Assembly: GCA_000349905.1 (NCBI GenBank)
Contig: KB722742.1
Coordinates: 7,916-30,747, forward strand
Direction of reading: 5' to 3'
Length of the DNA: 22,832 nucleotides
DNA from: Volvariella volvacea V23
Taxonomy: Eukaryota; Basidiomycota; Agaricomycetes; Agaricales; Pluteaceae
The notes beneath the pieces were generated by a model. That model was not told the DNA's origin and did no database searches. It saw only the letters and a program-made list of their open reading frames with translations. The position numbers were made by a program, and so were the translations under genes. This document shows positions 17,543 to 22,832 of this stretch, piece after piece (position 1 is the stretch's first letter; each line of letters starts with the position of its first letter).

Positions 17543-18811
17543 CTAGTTCAAGTACAAATTAGCTGGAAAACGAACGTGCTTGTCTACCCCCCATTCTCCC
17601 GCATCCGAATTATTTCCCAACGCGTTGGGTATGACCTTTCTTATGGGGCCAAACCCTCCCTTTCTGTCATTGAATGCTACATAGACCCCATCGTTACCGA
17701 ATCCAATGATGTCAGGTCGCCCATCACCAGTAAGATCAGCCAAAAATCTCGGGTTTTTCTCCACGCGCCAGCCTTGATTGTACCCGAACTCTTGGACAAC
17801 GAGCTTTGGGGCCTGGAAAGTGCTGGCGCCATTGTTGAGGGACACATAGACACCAGAATCCCCAAATCCGATGATGTCAGCACGTCCATCCCCAGTGAGA
17901 TCTAGGACGAATCGTGGGTGCTTCTCGACGCGCCAGCCATGGTTGTAGCCGAAGTTGTCGATGACCAGGGTCATATTTTGGAAGGTGCCATCTCCCTTAT
18001 TGAGCCCGACCCATACACCGGAAGATGCAAACCCAACGAGATCCACCCTGCCATCTCCTGTCAAGTCGGCAACGAATCTGAGATTATTTTCTACAGTCCA
18101 TCCTTTCCCGTAGCAAAATTGGTCACTGATGGCGTACGGTGGCCTGAATGATCCCTCATGATCGTTGATTGACACATAAGTTGCATTTTCCCCAAAACCA
18201 ATGATATCCGGATACCCATCGCCAGTAACATCTCCAAGGAGGCGAATGTGCTTTTCGACTCTCCATGTTTGATCGTAGCCATAACTGCCGATGGCGAGGT
18301 AGGGCTTGTCAAAATCCCCATTTCCATTATTTTGAGAAATTAGAACGCCAGCATTGCCAAATCCCACGATATCCGCTCTGCCTGTCTTTCTGACGTCGCT
18401 CAGGAAGCGGAGATGCTTCTCGATGCGCCAGCCTCCTGCGTGATATCCAAAATCGTGTACAACCAGTCTTGGTTGCTCAAATGTGCTGTCGTCGTTGTTT
18501 TTGGAAATGATGACACCGTTATCGCCGAATCCAACAATATCCCCTGTGCCGCTACCGGTAACGTCTGCGACGAGCCGGAGGTGTCTTTCGGTCCTCCAGC
18601 CGCCTGATGTATAACCAAAGTCGGTAAGAACCAGCTCTGGCGTGAGGTCCATGCAGTTGCGTACGATGGTGACTCCTGTATCGCCGAAACCGATGAGGTC
18701 CGCGCAGCCCTTTTGGCGCGTTTGAGGTACTAGCGCCAGCGAGAACACAGTGAAATAAGTAACAGCGAGAATGAAAAAATGAGTACCTATAGTTTGACCG
18801 AGTACTGCCAT
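17543..18811 (-). CDS. PVL-like seven-bladed beta-propeller lectin C, 2 exons, 403 aa
   Basis: The preferred model joins 18811-18787 and 18729-17543 around a 57-nt intron (GTACTC..GCTAG), giving MAVLGQTIVPQTRQKGCADL. Seven W-x-x-x-x-[HN]-x-R repeats follow (WRTERHLR, WRIEKHLR, WRVEKHIR, WTVENNLR, WRVEKHPR, WRVEKNPR, WGVDKHVR) with DVTGDGYPD and DLTGDG-type loops. The end, VRFPANLYLN, closes the propeller much as PVL does. An in-frame ATG at 18913 would add 34 residues, but that segment contains the promoter box shared by all three lectins, so I reject it. The unspliced reading is open and would give a strongly hydrophobic leader (FFILAVTYFTVFSLALV). Two blades carry N instead of H in the repeat step, and one loop reads GASTF. 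C is more diverged from A and B in its flanks. It is flanked by the phosphatase gene and that gene's decayed 5' copy. Confidence 0.82.
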   Translation of the reverse strand: MAVLGQTIGTHFFILAVTYFTVFSLALVPQTRQKGCADLIGFGDTGVTIVRNCMDLTPELVLTDFGYTSGGWRTERHLRLVADVTGSGTGDIVGFGDNGVIISKNNDDSTFEQPRLVVHDFGYHAGGWRIEKHLRFLSDVRKTGRADIVGFGNAGVLISQNNGNGDFDKPYLAIGSYGYDQTWRVEKHIRLLGDVTGDGYPDIIGFGENATYVSINDHEGSFRPPYAISDQFCYGKGWTVENNLRFVADLTGDGRVDLVGFASSGVWVGLNKGDGTFQNMTLVIDNFGYNHGWRVEKHPRFVLDLTGDGRADIIGFGDSGVYVSLNNGASTFQAPKLVVQEFGYNQGWRVEKNPRFLADLTGDGRPDIIGFGNDGVYVAFNDRKGGFGPIRKVIPNALGNNSDAGEWGVDKHVRFPANLYLN

Positions 18812-18880
18812 ATTTCGAGGTTCAATCGCTTTTAGGGCTTTAGGACTTGAACAATGAATAATGCCGCAAACTGTAGGCTC

Positions 18881-18897
18881 ATTTATCCGAAATCCAA
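18881..18897 (-). promoter_or_regulatory. Shared lectin core-promoter box (C)
   Basis: Plus-strand ATTTATCCGAAATCCAA is, on the minus strand, a GGATAAAT element 70 bp before the ATG at 18811. It matches lectins A and B in sequence and spacing, and marks the true start of this gene. Confidence 0.55.
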
Positions 18898-19249
18898 ACA
18901 GATCTGCGACCATCCCAATTTAGTGCTCTTGAAAATTGTCCCCATCACGAGGAGAGGTCTGGTGTATGGTATCTACTGGCATTTGCACCCCAAAGAAGTG
19001 TGTCACTTACTCAGTTGGACGAATTTGGACTAGCTTCACCACCCAGTTGTGTGCAGCTCGTCCCGTGGATGCTGTTCATTACAAAATGTGCCGTTTTACC
19101 TTAGAAAGTTCCATAGGCAATAAGTAACCGAAAGCCAAATGCACTAATCACGACCTAGTGAATCACGGACAGATAGCGAGAAGGGCGTCCTGCACGATAA
19201 GACTGAACCCAGTGCGTTTCCAGAGTGCTGTAAACCAGTTGATAGTAGA

Positions 19250-19320
19250 TGCTGAACCTCAAATTCGCCGGTGGTTATGGTCCAACAAAGTGCTCTTGGC
19301 TGCGCTTTGGCTCTAGGAAA
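19250..19320 (+). repeat. Recurring GCCGGAGGCTATAA element, copy 4 (inverted)
   Basis: The plus strand reads AAATTCGCCGGTGGTTATGG, then AAAGTGCTCTTGGCTGCGC and TTTGGCTC. It is the same element as upstream of lectins A and B but on the other strand relative to its lectin. Confidence 0.5.
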
Positions 19321-19712
19321 GAGTCTTGCTTAGAGTTCGATGCTAAGAAATCGGTTCAGAAATATCTCATAGCAACTCTTGATACTACTGAGCATTTGTG
19401 GTCCAGCCTCAAAATGAAGGAAAAGTCCAACGTATCCAGAACTATATAGCTTAGGCCGACGAGGAGACGTACATGGTGAACTCTTGCGCAATGGTCCGGA
19501 TACTCTCCAAATCGTAGTCTTGGATATCATATCCTGGAACTTGGATGCTGTTGGGAGGTGCAGAAAGGCCGGCTTGGAAAGTTCCGTTGCGGTGATGAGC
19601 TGACCCTGAATCAACGTGACTTCATCCGGTTCCCCACTAACACCATCCTCACCATCCTTTCCCATTCGTCGCTCGCTGAACACCCGACGCATTGAGCGGG
19701 CAACGTTTCTCA

Positions 19713-22328
19713 ATGTTACCTCACTCCCGACAGGATGACCTGGAAACAGGCCCCGGATACAAGGCTTTCGAAAACGACCACGAACGAGAGTCGCTTCTCC
19801 CAACCACCGTCAAGGACGACGACGACACCGAGCTCCCTACCGGGAAAAACGCTGACAAGAGCAACCGCTTTAACATCGTCCCCCTCTCTCTCGCCTTCTT
19901 TGCTGGAGGGCTGGCCTGCGTTCTCGCCCAACTCGCCATTTTCGGACCCAACTGTTTCAGCAGCCGAACCGACTCTTCCTCATCGTCCGGGCTCGACGAA
20001 AAGGTCGGCATATACGCACCACCATACGTTGGCTCAAGCCAGATCGAAAACTATCCACCGACCTCTCCAACGAACGCGTTCCCGTCACTTTTCCCGTCAG
20101 ACGTCGGATATCCTGGAGGCACACCAACGGGCGCAGAACCGGGTGTCATTGCGACTGCACCCTCGTACCCAATTCATTCAGGCGCACCGCATCTCGTAGT
20201 TCCGTCGACGGTGGGCAAGCAACAGTCGAAGGATTTCGACATGTTCAAGTCTTGGGGTAACCTGTCACCCTGGTACAGCGTTCCCAGGGGAGCTTTTGGG
20301 TTGGATTCTAGTCCAGAGGCGCCGGAGCAGTGCAAGATTACGGGATTGCATCTTCTTCATCGACATGGTGCTCGGTATCCGACTTCATGGAGTGAGTTTT
20401 AGTTGGCTTTCATCTCTTAGGGCTATACTAACAGCTGTGTGGGCAGCGTCTTATGGTGGCCCTGCTAATCTCGCCAAGAAGTTACACGAGGCTGCAGACA
20501 AATGGAATGCATCAGGGGAGCTGGGATTCTTGAACGATTGGTGCGTTCCTATCTGACTTTGTTCGTCTCCCTCTCAACGACAGCAGGACTTACAAACTAG
20601 GCGAAGAAGGTGCTTCTATATGCTGCTTACGCACCATGTCCTTCATTTTGATCCTTCTTATTCTCAGTCCTAACGCCCTTTGGTCGCCAGCAGCTCTGTA
20701 TGGGCCTTTTATCCCTCTCTGCTTCTCACACGACTAAACTTTATGTTGGACAGATGACCTTGGTGTTTCTATGCGCATCAAATATGGTTTCCTTTTGAAT
20801 GTATGCGACACGGCTCAGTCTTGTGTATGCGCCGTGCTAATCCGCGACTAGGACTTTACCGCCACCAACACACTCCCCGTCTTCAGAACCGAGTCGCAGT
20901 GAGTCGCTCCGTGACGTCTTAAACGATATCACTTCAATTATATCAGGGACCGTATGCTGTACTCTGCGCTCAACTTTGCCATTGGCTTCTTCGGATACCC
21001 GCACGAGCACCAATACCTCCAGAGTATCACCATTGAAGCATCCGGAGTGAGTACCACACCTCCCACCTCGCAAGCGACAATGTTAACTCGGATATGCTAG
21101 TTCAACAATACCCTCGCCCCATATGAGACGTATGCGCGCACCCTCTATCTTCCCTTCGCTGGGCTGACGTGACTCCTCCAACAAGCTGCCCTCACGCCCG
21201 CGATAGACCTCGCAGCGAACGAGGGCTATGGTACATTGAACGATGGGCAGCTATATACCTCAAAGATGCTCGTGCACGAATTCAACGCCAGCTGCACGGC
21301 TTCGATCTTTCGATAGAAGACATTTACATCATGCAGCAGATGTGCGCTTACGAGGTGCGTCTTTGGGGTGCAGGTCTCGGTGAGAGCGCTTATTGTGATT
21401 GGAGTAGACCGTTGCTATCGGTTACTCAAAGTTCTGCGAGCTTTTCACGGAAGAGGAGTGGAAAGGCTTCGATTACGCGTGCGCTGCTTCTTTCTTGTCA
21501 CAATTTCTTCTCGGGCTGATCGTGCTGGACCTCAAGGCTTGACCTGACGTTCTGGTGAGCCCTTCGATCCCTGAGCCAATTCTCCAGCTGAGGCGTGCAT
21601 TTTTAGGTACAACTCGGCCTTTGGATCTCCCGTCGCTCGCATCCAAGGCATCGGCTGGATCCAAGAGCTCGTCGCTCGTCTGACCCACACGCCTTTCAAA
21701 CCAGAAGACTACAGCACAACCCTCAACTCGACGCTCAACGACAACCCGGTCACGTTCCCTCTGAACCAGAGCTTGTACGTCGATGCCACGCACGAGGTCG
21801 TCGTTTTGAACAGTAAGCCGGTCTGCACTGCGTGATGCGAGTGAATGTCTTGTACTCAATCGAATTGATGTATAGTTATCACCGCGTTGAATTTGACTCG
21901 GTTCGCGGAGGACGGTCCGCTGCCGTGGGACCATATACCGCATGATCGCAAGTTCCGAGTGTCCGAGCTCGCTCCATTCGCCACCAACATGCAGCTCCAA
22001 CGTACGTACTCGCCTCACCTACCCACCTACCACCTCTTCCTCTTCTAACCCCAACCTGTCTCTGCTATCAGTGCTCGAATGCTCGCAATACCCCGACACC
22101 CCGCAGATCCGCATCATCATCAACGACGGCGTCGCGCCCTTGACCGGGATCAAAGGCTGCCCTGAGCAGAAGGACGGCATGTGCCCCGTCGACACGTTCG
22201 TTAAGGCACAGAGGGAGATTATCAGAGAGACGGACTGGAGCTGGGGGTGTCGCGGTGATTGGGAGGTCCCGGAGGGTCCAGAGTGGACGACTGTTACGGG
22301 TGATCCGCCGAGGAAGGCTGTTGTGTAG
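19713..22328 (+). CDS. Membrane-anchored histidine acid phosphatase (phytase-like), 14 exons, 631 aa
   Basis: Exons: 19713-20391, 20447-20540, 20587-20609, 20668-20697, 20754-20800, 20852-20898, 20947-21046, 21101-21129, 21186-21354, 21408-21478, 21537-21554, 21607-21812, 21876-22001 and 22072-22328; all phases close. A polar, acidic N-terminus of about 53 residues precedes one membrane helix (IVPLSLAFFAGGLACVLAQL, about 55-74), then a Ser/Pro/Gly-rich linker, so it is a type II anchored enzyme with its catalytic domain outside the cytosol. RHGARYP (217-223) is the catalytic histidine motif of branch-2 histidine phosphatases. MRIKYGFLL, NTLPVFRTESQDRM, MQQMCAYETVAIGYSKFC and LFTEEEWKGFDYA are typical of fungal phytase-like members. 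The proton-donor region reads YVDATHEVVV, with HE where phytases have HD. It likely hydrolyses phosphomonoesters such as inositol phosphates; substrate is not proven. ATG 19713 is the first in frame. Its 5' end is duplicated, decayed, at 17058. Confidence 0.88.
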
Positions 22329-22832
22329 GGCATAGATGGGGTTTTTTGCTTCGCTATTTCTTGTGTGTTGATGGCTGTTGGACAGATATGGGTAATCTGC
22401 TATTGAGACAGTTGTTTGAGGTCATCTAATAATATATCTTTTTCTCTATATCGAAGGGCTTCAAGGTGGTATTTATGGTGCTTCGCTACCTGCATTGGGT
22501 TGAAGGCCGTATCCTGTGACATGTAGTTGATGTAAAAGGCAAGATTCTAGGGAGCTCCCTCCCCTCCCAACGTTCTTCATCGTAAACAAGTCGTAGCAGC
22601 TCAATGTAAGCCAGTAGAATTTAGGAAGGGAAGGATATGCGGAACGTGCTAAAATGCTTTCTCCCGCTTCTACATGTCGTGCCCATCCCTGTCATCTCCA
22701 GCCGCAGCCTTGCCATAGTCCTACGCATCACGAACAAATTGCAGACGCAGAGGTAACGAATGCGAAGTCAATGTGTGTCATGGCTACTGTATATTCGTGA
22801 TCGACGTTTAACCCCAGTAAAAACGTGTCGCC
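22329..22832. other. 3' flank of the phosphatase gene
   Basis: It contains the phosphatase 3' UTR (AATAATATATC near 22428 could be the polyadenylation signal area) and intergenic DNA. No gene, repeat or RNA is recognised up to the window end. Confidence 0.45.

Larger units (their letters stand above)
18812..19712. other. Divergent upstream region of lectin C and the phosphatase gene
   Basis: The 900-bp gap separates a minus-strand and a plus-strand gene. Near lectin C it keeps about 90 bp of the shared promoter, then diverges from the A and B flanks. It carries an inverted copy of the recurring element at 19250-19320. On the minus strand, about 19640-19465 reads as a protein-like frame ending in TAA (it includes NGTFQAGLSAPP and DLESIRTIAQEFTMY); no upstream exon was found. 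Confidence 0.45.

Noticed and set aside
7440..18811. FG-GAP/VCBS-like repeats as integrin alpha or bacterial Tc-toxin-type proteins
   Set aside because: The whole proteins consist only of seven propeller blades of PVL length; no integrin domains, transmembrane helix or Tc-toxin modules are present.
18812..18913. Lectin C starting at the upstream ATG 18913
   Set aside because: The added 34 codons contain the promoter box shared with A and B at fixed spacing, and the extra residues have no counterpart in the paralogues.
19692..19712. Phosphatase start at 19692
   Set aside because: That codon is TTG; the first in-frame ATG is 19713.
19330..19803. A 157-codon minus-strand frame over the phosphatase start
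   Set aside because: It overlaps the 5' end of a well-supported gene, has no ATG-proximal domain, and resembles no family.

Overview
The window looks like nuclear DNA of a mushroom-forming basidiomycete (Agaricomycetes). Genes on both strands are broken by many 45-70 nt GT..AG introns. Intergenic gaps are 0.3-2 kb. The protein families fit that group: lectins resembling Psathyrella velutina lectin (PVL), basidiomycete DUF6593-type proteins, an F-box-like protein and a multi-exon histidine acid phosphatase. No rRNA, tRNA, CRISPR array or intact transposon was recognised. All exon models were built by hand from splice signals and reading frame.

Layout. 1-1.6 kb: no convincing gene; a pyrimidine-rich tract, a hairpin and a micro-ORF. 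1.6-4.2 kb: two convergent DUF6593-like genes (2013-2755 +, 3344-4203 -) and a possible 5' remnant of a third at 1618. 4.8-7.06 kb: a 13-exon, 476-aa MFS DHA1-type transporter (-). 7.4-8.7, 11.4-12.65 and 17.5-18.8 kb: three paralogous seven-bladed beta-propeller lectins (-). An intronless F-box-like gene (9728-11065 +) lies between lectins A and B, followed by a perfect 76-bp tandem duplication. 14.66-15.29 kb: a four-exon, 148-aa protein of unknown family (-). 17.06-17.30 kb: a decayed copy of the 5' end of the phosphatase gene. 19.7-22.3 kb: a 14-exon, 631-aa membrane-anchored histidine acid phosphatase (+).

The centre of interest is the lectin cluster. Lectins A and B were duplicated with about 0.85 kb of upstream DNA. 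All three share a core promoter whose AT-rich box is the same distance from the ATG. They look like mosaics, suggesting gene conversion. Each has a short intron right after the start. In B and C that intron is a multiple of three and, left unspliced, reads as a signal peptide; splicing instead gives a roughly 400-aa protein without one, as in PVL. The direct copies of the phosphatase 5' region on either side of lectin C show that this part of the locus was built by segmental duplication. No pathway clearly links the lectins, transporter, F-box protein and phosphatase; their proximity may be incidental.
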